A stretch of DNA of 64,000 nucleotides from Diplocarpon mali. Taxonomy: Eukaryota > Ascomycota > Leotiomycetes > Helotiales > Drepanopezizaceae. The notes below the pieces were generated by a model. The model worked only from the letters and a program-made list of their open reading frames with translations, made no database searches and was not told the DNA's origin. This document shows positions 11,443 to 22,385 of the stretch, piece after piece (the first letter of the stretch is position 1; each line of letters starts with the position of its first letter). The DNA lies in the NCBI GenBank assembly GCA_024741835.1, contig JAENRP010000069.1, positions 65,864 to 129,863 of the forward strand, written 5' to 3'. The translations under genes and the position numbers were made by a program.

Positions 11443-11834
11443 GTTAGTTTTGGGGGCAATCGAGAAAGTCGAGAGAATCTCATTACTTGACGTAATCAGT
11501 GGTGATCCCGAGCACCACCACCTCCTCTTGCTAAAAACTACACCATACCATCCCCTCACCGCTAGCGATTAGTCGCGCAAGGCCATCCTTAGTGTACATG
11601 GAGTGGACGCATTTTTAGAATTCAGTCCGTTGCGGCGGCGGTATCGAATATGACCTTGTCATCGCGATGGCTTCGGCCGGAAGTCCATGTTGACCTCTGC
11701 TCGCTGGTCTCCGTTGTACCTTCTTTCCAATATACATATTGCCAAAATTTCATATACTGTACTAAATTTTTACCTTCGCCTATTCTCGCATTTTTGGACC
11801 CCTCTAGTGGTGTTTGAATCGACTTTCAGAGGTC
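11443..11834. other. Intergenic region upstream of PLC-like gene
   Basis: AT-rich near 11730-11780. I see no gene. The 3' tail of the decayed caspase-like locus may extend into it. Confidence 0.4.
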
Positions 11835-12886
11835 ATGATGCTTCTCAATATCTTCACCTCTTTTTTTCTTCTAGGCCAGGTCACCGCGAGAGGTTGCAAT
11901 GGTCATACTAAGCTGTGTTCTCGAAAGTATTCGAATATCACATACATTGGAGCTCATGACTCTGCTTTCGTCGGCATCTTGCCTACAGGTCCGTAGAATT
12001 CCCCACAGCAATGACTTATGGGAAGTGATCAAAACTTTGGGATGAGAACATGCTAAAGTTGAACAGACAATCAATTCCTATCTCTTAAATCCCAACTTGA
12101 CGGTGGAATTAGATTCCTCCAAGCCCAAACCCACCTAAAAAATGGTGTTCTTCAACTATGCCATACCTCGTGTTCTTTAAAAGATGCGGGTCCTCTCGTC
12201 TCTTACCTGACTATAATTAAAAATTGGCTGGACTCAAATCACAATGAGGTTGTCTCACTTCTTCTAACGAATGGAGACCGTGCAGATGTTGCTCAATTTG
12301 GAACCGATATGACCTCTTCGGGCCTGGCAACATATGCTTATAATCCAGGCACTCGACTCAAGGAGGCTGACTGGCCTACCTTACAACAGCTCATTGCTGC
12401 AAATACCCGACTCGTTATGTTCCTTGGTAAGGGGCCATTCCAAGCGATATACAATCGCTAAACTTCTTCAGACTACGACGCGGATACCAGGAAGGTTCCA
12501 TATATTTTGGATGAATTCTCCTACTATTTCGAGACGGCCTATGATACCACAGATAACAAATTTCCATCTTGCGCCATTGATAGACCGAGTGGGTTAAGCG
12601 GGTCTGGTCTAATGTATATCGTCAACCACTTCCTGGATTTCGACCTATTCAGTATACTGTTTCCTGCAACGATCGAACTGGCAAGAACAAATGCTGCGAA
12701 GGGTGATGGAAGTGTCGGTGCACATGCAGACCTTTGCAGTAAGTCCTGGGGAAGGCGACCGAATGTTATTTTAGTCGACTTTTTCGAGAAAGGTAAGTTC
12801 TGGTGAGGAGGAATGATAGGCCCGTTGTTGTTGACTTGGTCCTAGGGGATGTCTTCAAAGTGCAAGATACTCTGAACGGTATATGA
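11835..12886 (+). CDS. Secreted PLC-like phosphodiesterase
   Basis: Four exons: 11835-11988, 12067-12426, 12472-12792 and 12846-12886 (introns 78, 45 and 53 nt), 291 aa. The signal peptide is residues 1-19 (MMLLNIFTSFFLLGQVTARG). The mature protein starts GCNGHTKLCSRKYSNITYIG followed by AHDSAFVG, the first catalytic-His block of the PI-PLC X-domain superfamily. The second, LQLCHTSC, follows in exon 2 after GGIRFLQAQTH. The DEFSYYFETAYDTTD segment and the cysteine-containing middle are typical of fungal secreted PLC-like phosphodiesterases. All splice junctions restore the family reading frame. The last exon adds only 13 codons, and its stop codon lies inside a 37-bp tandem duplication. The natural substrate is not established for this fungal group. 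Confidence 0.88.
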
Positions 12887-12925
12887 GATCTTCAAAGTGC
12901 AAGATACTCTGAACGGTATATGAGA
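12852..12925 (+). repeat. Perfect 37-bp tandem duplication at the PLC-like stop codon
   Basis: Two identical 37-nt units, 12852-12888 and 12889-12925, begin TCTTCAAAGTGCAAG. The first unit contains the last codons and TGA of the PLC-like gene; the second is a downstream copy. Confidence 0.95.
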
Positions 12926-13842
12926 ATTCGCAGACGAATGAATGTTTATTGTATATTCTGATTCACAAAATTCGGTAAAGGAATTGCAAATTCATGTGAG
13001 GCTGATGAGTGTACTACCCCCTTTATTCAATAAGCTGTCCCCTAGATATTATAGATTATTTTTCACACCGAATGTACGACTTGAATATGGGCTTCTCAAA
13101 CGGTACGGGCTGAGCATTACTCGTGTACACTTCTATTCTTCTCTGCTTCTTAAAACACGAACGGCCATCTTCTCCTTCGCATCTATCGCTTATTACGACA
13201 TTGTCTGGATCTCCAAGTTCTCTACCTCATGAAAGCATAGTCAAAGTTTCAATTAATTGGGAGATGGAAAAGCTCTTTCATATGGCATATACCGCAAGTA
13301 TTGGAAATTCAGAATTGGTTATGCCGCTCTAATCGTCTGATGGAAATCAGCATTGAGTGCCATGAGAAGATATTCCAGGACATATCTTAGTTATGGGAAG
13401 AATTTCAAAGGTTGAATCACAGGGTACAGCTAATAAGGTGAATTTGCAACAGCGTCAACCATTTTTTAGATACATTATGCATATTAGATTTGATAGCTAC
13501 AAAATTTCTACAACTTTGAACGAGAAGTAGAAGGTAAGGTCAACATTCAGGTGATGACACTAAACCCGTTGAGGGTAAGCGGCTGCGTGAGCTAGCGTCA
13601 GGGTGCACATCACACTTGACTACCGTCTCGCCCCCCAAGGTCACTGATATTTTCAATGACCGTTTTGAAGAGAGTTTCTTAGGTTAACCTTCCACACGGC
13701 TCTTTTGAGCTCAACGCGGATTCTCGTCGAGGAGTCTTCCAAAACGGCGTCTTTCCTTCGCTCGGCCACTAGGCTGCAGTCCTTGTCGATACGGGACTTT
13801 GCGACCACCTGTTTCCCTCCTTTTCTATCCCGAGAATCTAGG
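12887..13842. other. Intergenic region, AT-rich
   Basis: Apart from the second copy of the 37-bp repeat, I see only AT-rich DNA and short frames without domains. The stretch 13640-13842, upstream of the DNA glycosylase start, is an open frame in phase with that gene but lacks an ATG. Confidence 0.45.
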
Positions 13843-15026
13843 ATGTCTTCGAGACGATCAGCACGCCTGAGTGCAGTCCCTCAAGTGACCAGAGAGGTTT
13901 CGATCAAAAAAGAAGAAACGTCCCGAAAAGCCAACATCAGCAAGAAGCGAAGCGCTGATGCTGTGCCTAGCTCAATTGGTGACGGCCCAGGTCAATCGAC
14001 ACCTAAAAGAAAGAAGGCAGCCAAGTCTATTCCACCTAATACTCCAACTCCGTCTGCAATTGGAATACTAACCGTACCATTTGCCAGCAGCATGGCTCCT
14101 CCCCCAGTCAACCGTTTGGTAGTTCCCAACGGCACAAACGCGACATTGGTTACTCCTGAAACGCACCGTGTAGTTGCAAACATGCCTGTGAATCAAGTAT
14201 CTCCTTCGAAGGGAACCAAAGTCAAAACCACCAGCGGCAACGTTCTCGACGAAGCTGTGGCACATCTAATAAAAGTTGAGCCGAAGTTGAAGCCGGTGAT
14301 CGAGAAGCACCCCTGCCGCATGTTTTCGCCCGAGGGCTTAGCAGAGGAGATAGATCCGTTTATGAGTCTGACGAGTGGTATTATCTCGCAGCAGGTAAGC
14401 AACGATGCTCATTCTAGCTGGGCGATGTTCACACAGCATAGGTGTCCGGGGCAGCAGCGAAAAGCATCAAGGCAAGATTTGTGGCGCTTTTCAACCCTAA
14501 TGAATCAGACGTAGCTCTCCACAAATTCCCCACACCTTCTCAAGTCTTGTCTAGCAAGATCGAGGTGCTTCGAACCGCAGGGCTTTCCCAAAGAAAAGCG
14601 GAGTATGTGTCAGGTCTTGCGGAAAAGTTCCACAAGGGCGAGCTTACGACATCTATGCTGCTTACGGCAACATACGAGGAAGTGTTAGAGGAGCTGATCC
14701 AGGTCCGCGGACTTGGGAAGTGGAGTGTGGAGATGTTCGCCTGCTTTGGACTTAAGAGAATGGATGTGTTTTCTACTGGTGATCTAGGGGTGCAGAGAGG
14801 CATGGCTGTCCTAGCAGGCAAGAATGTGAGTAAGTTGAAGTCTAGCAAGGGTGGAAAATGGAAGTATATGAGCGAAAAAGAAATGGAGCAGATGGCGGAG
14901 AAATTTAAGCCCTACAGGTACGCCTCGCCAGTGTTGGAGGGGTCGTGCTGACGTTCTCGTAGAAGCTTATTGATGTACTACAGCTGGAGAGTCGAGGATG
15001 TAGACATTAGTTCTCTGAGCAGCTGA
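13843..15026 (+). CDS. mag1: DNA-3-methyladenine glycosylase (AlkA/Mag1 type)
   Basis: Three exons: 13843-14394, 14442-14917 and 14963-15026 (introns 47 and 45 nt), 363 aa. Residues 1-130 are a basic, Ser/Pro-rich extension (SSRRSARLSAV..., PKRKKAAKS) likely to include a nuclear localisation signal. The HhH-GPD fold follows: IDPFMSLTSGIISQQVSGAAAK, then the hairpin VRGLGKWSVEMF and the catalytic-Asp segment FSTGDLGVQRGM. The C-terminus SLLMYYSWRVEDV is the conserved last helix, and splicing out the second intron is needed to reach it. The enzyme excises alkylated purines in base excision repair. The first ATG in frame is at 13843; the open frame upstream has no ATG. The stop is 3 bp from the stop of the convergent small gene. 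Confidence 0.93.
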
Positions 15027-15029
15027 GGC

Positions 15030-15344
15030 TCAAGATTCTTCTCCGTTCTGAGCCTTAAGCCCAGCGCTGGTTCGCTTGTTCACGTTATATGTAGTGAAGT
15101 ACCACCACGCCTTTGTGAACTCAGATACTCTTGCAACCTTGTTAGTCATATAGTCTATCTGAACACATGCGATGGGCTGGCTATACCTTATCTTCTGATT
15201 CTTTAACCTGTGCCTGAACAAGCTCTGCGAGACGCTTCTTCGATGGCAGCGAAGCTTGCAGAAATCTAGTTTCCCTTTCTCGGTATCAGGGACCCGACCC
15301 AGAGATTGTCTCGGTTTCCAACCTAACCTCTCCAGAATCTGCAT
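15030..15344 (-). CDS. Putative small (about 70 aa) three-exon protein, unknown
   Basis: I propose exons 15344-15328, 15274-15187 and 15137-15030. The last intron is well supported: GTATAG donor, GACTAAC branch site, AAG acceptor, 49 nt, phase 0. The first intron (GTTAGG donor, 53 nt) is weaker, and the true start may lie further upstream. The product is lysine/arginine-rich with a helical middle (LPSKKRLAELVQAQVKESED) and an aromatic segment KAWWYFTTYNVNKR. I do not recognise the family; a small mitochondrial or nuclear protein is possible but unproven. The stop codon nearly abuts that of the convergent DNA glycosylase gene. Confidence 0.42.
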   Translation of the reverse strand: MQILERLGWKPRQSLGRVPDTEKGKLDFCKLRCHRRSVSQSLFRHRLKNQKIRYSQPIACVQIDYMTNKVARVSEFTKAWWYFTTYNVNKRTSAGLKAQNGEES

Positions 15345-15863
15345 CGGTCAGCACACTTGAGCGCGTGCGTGATCAGCTAAAGTAATGCCGCGAGGCTGTA
15401 CTACTATGGCTTGCCATCTCTCCTGTCCTCGAGGGCGTATTCTTTTTGCTGTCTAATCCTGCCTGCTCCGCAATGATGTTTCGTTTACACTTGTATCTTG
15501 TAGATTGTAACAGCGCTGTCGTGAGGAGTCCGCTCAGGCCTAAGCGAAGTCAAGAGTACCTCGATGGAACAGCCCCCTTCGCAGGCTGCATTGCCACACT
15601 TGACATAACAAGATGTTACTTGTATCCTCTATTTTTTCTGTGTTAAACGCACTAGAGGGGATCTCCGAGCTCATCGCGACTAGCCCGGTGGCGATTAAAG
15701 GGCTGTTGCACGGACCAATGGAAGGTGACGATGACCAGCGGAGGCGACGAGTACGTTGCAGTACAGCCAGGTAGAGCTTGGATATTCGTACGGTGCGTGG
15801 AGTGTAGTGAGGCTTGGGACACTCGGGACCAACACCGAGGACCGAGTCGGTCGCGCTCGAACC

Positions 15864-15893
15864 GTGTCGTGTCGTATCGTATTGTATCGTATC
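15864..15893. repeat. Degenerate GTATC/GTGTC pentanucleotide repeat
   Basis: Six successive 5-bp units of the form GTGTC or GTATC/GTATT. Confidence 0.8.
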
Positions 15894-16205
15894 CTGTTCT
15901 CCGAGTGGTAACAACAGGATCCCTGGGAGACATCTCCCAACCCCCGGGGAATGGGTTGGTTGGAAGCCAAGCCAGGGACGGCCGGCGCACCTCCCCTTCT
16001 CTTTTCTCAGCAGCGGCGGGGATGGAACGAGTACTTCTATACTGTTTGCGCTAATCACGATGGGCTCAGCGCTGCGTCCTGCGAGTACTCGTAGAGCACG
16101 AAGAGCTGCGTATGGACGCTGATTGGAACTGGGAGCTGAGCCTGACACGAGGCCAACATGCACACATCCTGGGATGCTTGTTTACTGTCTGGCCAAAGAA
16201 GCGAA

Positions 16206-16230
<25 letters not shown>
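16206..16230. repeat. AT dinucleotide microsatellite
   Basis: About 12 uninterrupted AT/TA repeats. Confidence 0.95.
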
Positions 16231-16236
<6 letters not shown>

Positions 16237-16972
16237 CACATAAACACCAAAAGTAAAAAACCACTGCCCCGCTCTGTGGCTTGCATGTTTAGCTACATAC
16301 CTTCGATTACAGGAAGGGCTTCACAATGAGTTCCAAGGGGAATAAAGGCGGGTTATGGTATACGAGGAAAAGGAAGATAGGCAAAGACACATATCTGAGC
16401 CTTACAGCTTTCGAAAATTCTCTTGGAAGATTTTCTTCTCTAAAAGCCAAAGTTAGGAAGAAGGATTAGAATCTATAGCTGCCGCCAACTGCTAAGACGC
16501 TCAATACGATTAAACCAAAAGCTGCTACCAGCGAGGAGGGCCCATAGAATAAGAAACGTAAGGCCTTAGGCGGCTTTTTAAGAACGTACTCGCCCGAGAC
16601 CTGGAGGGAATAGCTCTCGACTCCGGTACGAGGGTACAGATGAGACGCTTATCTAAGGAGTCAAGGTTCCGGGTACCAGGGGCTGGATACTGACTTTAAG
16701 GAGTTTTTATACTGCCTTCTCCTCAGACCTCATCCGGCGATCGCGCTTTTCGCTCGTGCTATATAGTTTGCCAGATAGTTTAGAGCTAACATAGCATGTG
16801 GAAAGGGAGAAAAACGAGTGGTAGTCTCCCCGGCGGTCAGCGGCCCCTGATCGTCGGCCATGGCAGCAAGGTCAGCAACATGGCCGAAAGCGTGCAAGTG
16901 GAAAAGATCGTCGTCACAAGAACTCTCCCGACTCCCATCCGCATGTGCAACCTCCGACCTCTCCAACCTCTT

Positions 16973-17080
16973 CAACCTCCAACCTCCAACCTCCAACCTC
17001 CAACCTCCATCCTCCTCCCTCTCCTCCCCCTCTCCCTCTCCCCCTTCCCCCTCACTCACCTTCCTCCCTCTATACACCTG
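16973..17080 (+). repeat. AACCTCC heptamer repeat and pyrimidine tract upstream of the protease gene
   Basis: Five or so copies of AACCTCC (16976-17008) run into an almost pure C/T tract. Long CT tracts are common in the core promoters and 5' leaders of highly expressed fungal genes; that role is inferred here. Confidence 0.7.
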
Positions 17081-17563
17081 TTTATTTCCTTGGGACAGAG
17101 AAAAAAGTTATCTTGCTGTGATTGTTGCTTGCATTTTTTTCATCGGCGGCTTCTCAACCGCCTCTCCAGCTCGGCATCCCCTTCCTCCACAGCGCACATT
17201 TTCTCGACTTCTTCATCAGCAAGCCGACGACTTCGCTGTCTTCGACTTGTTCGTGCGATATACTTTGTTCTCCTTGCTGCCTCCACAATAATAATAATAT
17301 CCTCGCGATCGAGACTCGGGTGCCCGTCTCCGTGTGCTGACCGTCGAACGTTTTGTTACCTATCATCTTTCCTGTACGATCTTCCGTTGACCTTTACTGA
17401 ACGGCCCGGCTATTCAATTGAGGGTTTGAAGAACAAAAATACCCCTCCCCCCCTTCTCGCCTTAATTTCCATTGCCACCGTACCTCTTGTAGACTGTTTA
17501 GAATTGCATTTACGCTGCCGTCTTGGATAGAACTGCTTTTGGATTGCGTTGCGATATTTCACC

Positions 17564-19278
17564 ATGTTATACCCAAGATTTTTGGTCACGGTTGTGGTGC
17601 TGGCTTCGGCGGCAACGGCATTTTTCCCTATGGAAGACCGTAGAGCTGCCAGTGCGTCAAAGGCAACCCTGAAGTTAGTGCAGCGGGCACCAAAGGTGTG
17701 TCTATCTTCGGAATAATTATTTTCGTCTCGACTAAGGATTGACGGCAGCACGACTTACCCCATGGTGTACAAATACGACGACTAGCACAACGATTGGGGG
17801 CAAAGTATCGGCGTGGTACTCCCGTCCAGCCTATCGAAGTCCACAAACGTGATGACCTGGCGAAAAGGGACAATACCTACTCCATCTTGCCAGCTGCAAC
17901 TCCTACACAACCGATGAGCGCTGGTATAGACCAGGATGGTACCGACTTCTCTTACTTCACAGAGGTTATGATCGGTTCGAGTAACGCGCCCGTCTACCTG
18001 CTCTTGGACACGGGTGCATCACATACTTGGGTCATGGGAAAGTCTTGTATTTCGAAGTCTTGTCAGGCTCACGATTTATACGATCCGGCCTCCTCCAATT
18101 CGTACAGAGATACGGGCACGACATTCAACATTTCCTATGGCTCAGGTCAAGTCGTCGGCGTATTCGGGGAGGATAAAATCTCATTTGCTGGCTTGACTCT
18201 ATCCATGACTTTGGGAATCGCAAACACTGCATCAGACGAGTTCAGCTCATTCCCTATCGACGGTATTCTCGGATTGTCACAGTCCCGTCAAGATTCCCCC
18301 GTCTTCACCGAGGCCCTCGTTGCCTCCAAGAAGTTGGAATCCAATGTTTTCGGAATCAGCATAAACCGGGCCGCGGACGGAGCTAACGACGGAGAGATAA
18401 ATTTCGGAGCACCAAATACTGCAAGGTACGATGGCAGTCTTAGTTACAACGCGGTGTCAGAGACCGGCGATGGCAATTGGGCGATACCTTTGGCAAATGT
18501 TGGGTTTGGAAAAAGTCAGTCGAACATCAGCGGTAGATCGGCTTACATTGATACTGGAACCTCGTTCATCTTCTGCCCGCAGGAAGACGCAGAGATCTTT
18601 CATGCGTTGGTCCCTGGAGCTGATTCGAAGGACAATACTACATATACTATCCCATGTGACACTAGCACGTTCCTGACTTTCACATTTGGTGATAGAACGT
18701 ACAGTGTTGATCCCAAGGATTGGATTTCACCCGAGATTGACGGAGTCTGTTCCAGCTATGTACATGGCGAAGCTGTCGTCCCCGGCAATTGGCTGCTGGG
18801 TGACACTTTTTTGAAGAACGTCTACAGTCTATTCGACGTGGACCAAAATAGGATCGGCGCGTAGTTACTCTTGCTAAGCTTCTCTGCCGCCCAGCTAATA
18901 CCAGAACAGGCTTTGCTCAGAAAAAGAATGCCGGGGCTACTTCTACGACAGTGTCGTCAACATTAACTTCTACTGGTATGTCTACCTCTTCTAATGTATT
19001 CGGAAACACAGGCAGCAGCTTCACGACCACTTGCTAATAGAAGCTCTATAGGAACAAAGTCAACTTCTAGCACTAGTGCGTCAGCTACTGCTGACTCTAC
19101 CCCGACATCCGGCCCCCAGATCCACGAAAACCCTTCTTCTGGAGCACCTGATGTACAAACTAAGAGTTCTGCTGCATTGCCCTCGGCAACGCCGTCAGAA
19201 AAATCCGACGCGAGTCAACTCCTCTCCGACCTTCTGCCCGGTGCCTTCGTCATCATACTCATTGCGTTGGTCGCTTGA
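17564..19278 (+). CDS. Yapsin-like GPI-anchored aspartic protease
   Basis: Proposed exons 17564-17695, 17749-18856, 18910-18975 and 19052-19278, 510 aa. The signal peptide is residues 1-20 (MLYPRFLVTVVVLASAATAF), followed by a basic propeptide. The pepsin fold has both catalytic motifs, LLDTGASHTWV and YIDTGTSFIF, plus ILGLSQS and NWLLGDTFLKNVYSLFD. A Ser/Thr-rich stalk and a hydrophobic C-terminus (LLPGAFVIILIALVA) suggest GPI anchoring. The second intron is odd: the family sequence RIG-FAQKKN is restored only by an intron from 18857 (GC start, GCGCGT) to 18909. The nearest GT (18861) puts the downstream part out of frame. Either a rare GC-AG intron or a small deletion breaking the gene must be assumed. 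Without splicing the protein ends at 18864, lacking the stalk and anchor. Confidence 0.85.
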
Positions 19279-19908
19279 TTATTGTCACCGTGCCAACCTC
19301 CGCGAATCCCACGACTCTTCTCCCCGCGCTATCAGGAGTCTTTGATATCCACTCTATGTTTTTGGGTTCTGGTACTTTGGGAAAGCTAGTTGTGCCTTTT
19401 GGGGCTTCCGTCAGTTCTGCATGAATGAGCAGTGCTGAATCATATCCATATGGCAGCGAAGACCTCTGGCTCTGTAAAACCACAGCATAATGTCGTGAGA
19501 GCATACCCGTGCGAATCAAGATAAGCTTGTAGTTACTAGCGCTGCATTTTCATAGCGACCACGAGGGGTAGGTCAAAGGAAGGCCTACCAACCTGGCATT
19601 GGATAGGGCGGGGGCGCCTGGGTGTGCAATTCAGAAGGCAGCCTACACATGACTTGAGCACAAAAGCTTTCTGGAATGCAACATGGACGGATTCCTTCGC
19701 TTCGATTACTACATAGTGCGCAATAGTATTAGTGCTAGAGGAACTACAAGAAAAATTACCCGAGAACCCCTGAAACGTGTGAGCACGGCATCCATGTACA
19801 TACCTAAAATAAGCGATCTGGAGCATAGATCTTCGACTGAAGATCTCTACCGTTCTTCCGACCCGATCACATACAACCAGCCCACCACGATGCTTTCCCA
19901 ATAACAGC
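19279..19908. other. Intergenic region
   Basis: Terminator region of the protease and promoter of the transporter. I see no gene. Confidence 0.5.
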
Positions 19909-21615
19909 ATGGCCAAGGCCAAAACAAATACTGTCCACAAGGATGGCGAGAACATGGCAGATCCCAATAATGAGGAGGACCGCGGTCTGCTGTCCGGCAA
20001 TTCCTCTGAAGAAGAAGATCTCGTGGTACACTCCGGTCGCAACAGCTCTCCAGACACCGAACCTCGGACCCCACGAACTCCCAACCGTGTACGATTCGAT
20101 CTGCCGCCAGCTCTAGATACAGAGATTCCAGACCATGGGCCCCCTCCGCCCTACAACGATTCTCCTCGGTCGGGGCGTCGCGGACAGCGCCAGGCTTTCA
20201 TCCCTCTGCTCACGGATATCGAGGCGCCGTCCGTGACGCTGGCAACGAGTCCCTGGGGCAGTGACGAAGACGTACACGAGTGGGCTGAGAGGGAACGTCT
20301 GCGCCCGAAATCCGGGCTCCTGTCTGCATTTATGAATATGGCGAATTCCATCATCGGCGCCGGCATCATCGGGCAGCCCTACGCATTGCGCCAGGCAGGC
20401 TTGCTGACGGGTATCATACTGCTGATTGGGCTTACCATCATGGTGGACTGGACGATAGGCTTGATTGTGGTCAACACCAAGCTGAGCGGGAGCAATAGTT
20501 TTCAGGGTACCGTGGAGCACTGCTTCGGGAAGTCGGGCTTGGTGGCTATCTCCATTGCCCAGTGGGCGTTTGCATTTGGGGGCATGGTTGCGTTTGGCAT
20601 CATTGTAGGGGATTCCATTCCTCATGTTCTAGCGGCGGTGTTTCCGGGGCTGGCGGATGTGCCGGTCTTGGGACTCCTGACGGATAGAAAAGCGGTGATT
20701 GTCATCTTCATATTAGGTATTAGTTATCCCTTGAGCTTGTATCGAGATATTGCCAAGGTGAGGAGCATCGCCCTGGGGAATGGAAAGAAGCTGACGAGAT
20801 TAGTTGGCCAAAGCAAGCACATTAGCATTGATCAGCATGGTTGTCATATTAGTTACGGTTGTCACGCAAGGTCTCATGGTTCCAGAGGAATCAAGGGGAA
20901 CATTCAGTACCCCTCTCTTGACTATCAACAGTGGCGTATTCCAAGCCATCGGGGTCATCTCTTTCGGTTTGCAGCCCTCTTCTACTCCTCGAACTCCCGC
21001 TAAGGCTCCCCAGCGTTCGTCTGCCACCACAATTCCCTTCTCATATATGGCTCCCTGAAAACCCCCACCATCGACCGCTTCGCCCGCGTAACTCACTATA
21101 GTACCATCGTCTCCATGATAGCCTGCCTCGCTATGGCTCTCGCCGGCTTCCTAACCTTCGGCTCCCTGACCCAAGGAAACGTCCTCAACAATTTCCCCAA
21201 CGACAATATCATGGTGAATATTGCACGCCTGTGTTTCGGCCTCAACATGCTCACCACGCTTCCTCTCGAAGCCTTCGTATGCCGCGAGGTCATGTTCAAC
21301 TACTGGTTCCCTGGCGACCCATTCAACATGAACCTGCATCTTATATTCTCCAGCGCGCTGGTTGTCAGCGCCATGACGCTGAGTCTCATGACGTGCGACC
21401 TGGGCGCGGTCTTTGAGCTGATCGGGGCCACGAGTGCCTGTGTCCTAGCTTATATCCTACCCCCGTTATGCTATCTGAAACTCAGTACGCGGAGTTGGAA
21501 GACGGTGCCTGCGATGGGATGTGTGGTGTTTGGGTGTGCGGTCATGACTATTAGTCTAGTGCAGGCGGTGGCGAAAATAATACGGAATGAAGGCGGCACT
21601 GCGCAGTGTCAGTAG
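19909..21615 (+). CDS. Vacuolar-type amino acid transporter (AVT, Aa_trans family)
   Basis: Three exons: 19909-20757, 20804-20966 and 21014-21615 (introns 46 and 47 nt), 537 aa. The cytosolic N-terminus (about 130 aa) is acidic and Ser/Pro-rich with RTPRTPNR, a likely phosphorylated region. The membrane part begins GLLSAFMNMANSIIGAGIIG followed by QPYALRQAG, the signature first helix of the AAAP/Aa_trans family, and continues through about 11 hydrophobic helices. Splicing restores RDIAKLAKASTLALISM and ISFAFVCHHNSLLIYGSL, both conserved blocks. Members related to yeast Avt proteins move neutral or basic amino acids across the vacuolar membrane with a proton gradient; substrate and location here are inferred. 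Confidence 0.92.
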
Positions 21616-22385
21616 CTCGGTGACTGGTATTTAACGATAGAATCTATCAAGCGAAGCGAGAATCGACTGCTCTCATGCTTTCCTGCTTGCTTTCTCGGCC
21701 GATTTTCTTTTTCGAGGACCCCACACTCGTCAAGTGTCTCACCGAGACATTGTCAACACCCAACCTTATGTCTAATGCAATCTAGGTGTCCAGAATCTCT
21801 CACGGAGCGTGCTAGATACTCGGGTTCTATCAAGCCAAGAGCTCCGTGCGACCCGTGCTGGAAGCCACAGAAATGCTCAGATGTGGTGTCTCTACTTTAC
21901 AGCGTAACCGTAACAAACGAATCGCTCGTCCAGCTTGCGCCTGAGGGGTCGACCGCCCGTCCCTGCCCCTCCCGAGCTGTTTGGACACACCTGTCCGGGT
22001 GATGGCGGGGCAGCACGTCCTCGATGAGGTCTGAGTTGATCAAGTTATCCATCTCGGAATCGGCGACTGGCTCTGGAGGAATCTGTGTTGCGGTTGCGTT
22101 ACAATCACCACCAGTATTTTCAAAGATCACAGTCATCCGCAGTTGGCTTCTGAAAGGCAGCCCTACCAGCAAGAGGCACTCCGACCCAGAGCAGATTCCT
22201 CTACTCCAAGAACTGAGAGTATATATGCAAGGTGGGTTTCCATTGACAGAATACGTAGCAAATCCCAAGCTCTGCACCGTTCACTTTCCGTCCATACACA
22301 AATAGCAAGATGACTCCAACTATGCCGGCACAAATACAGTGCGCGCTGCACAATGCCATGCCCGTCCTATTCTACCAAGCCCCTA
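21616..22385. other. Convergent intergenic region
   Basis: This is the 3' region between the transporter (+) and the NIFK-like gene (-). A minus-strand frame at 21897-22277 has no recognisable feature and I do not call it. Confidence 0.5.

Larger units (their letters stand above)
15345..17563. other. 2.2-kb intergenic region with simple repeats
   Basis: No gene is recognised. It contains a degenerate pentanucleotide repeat (about 15864-15893), an AT dinucleotide run (16206-16230) and a long pyrimidine-rich tract (about 16920-17080) in the probable promoter or leader of the yapsin-like gene. A frame on the minus strand (15540-16163) is open but low complexity and without domains. Confidence 0.5.

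Noticed and set aside
15540..16163. 207-codon minus-strand open frame
   Set aside because: It spans a pentanucleotide repeat and has no recognisable domain.
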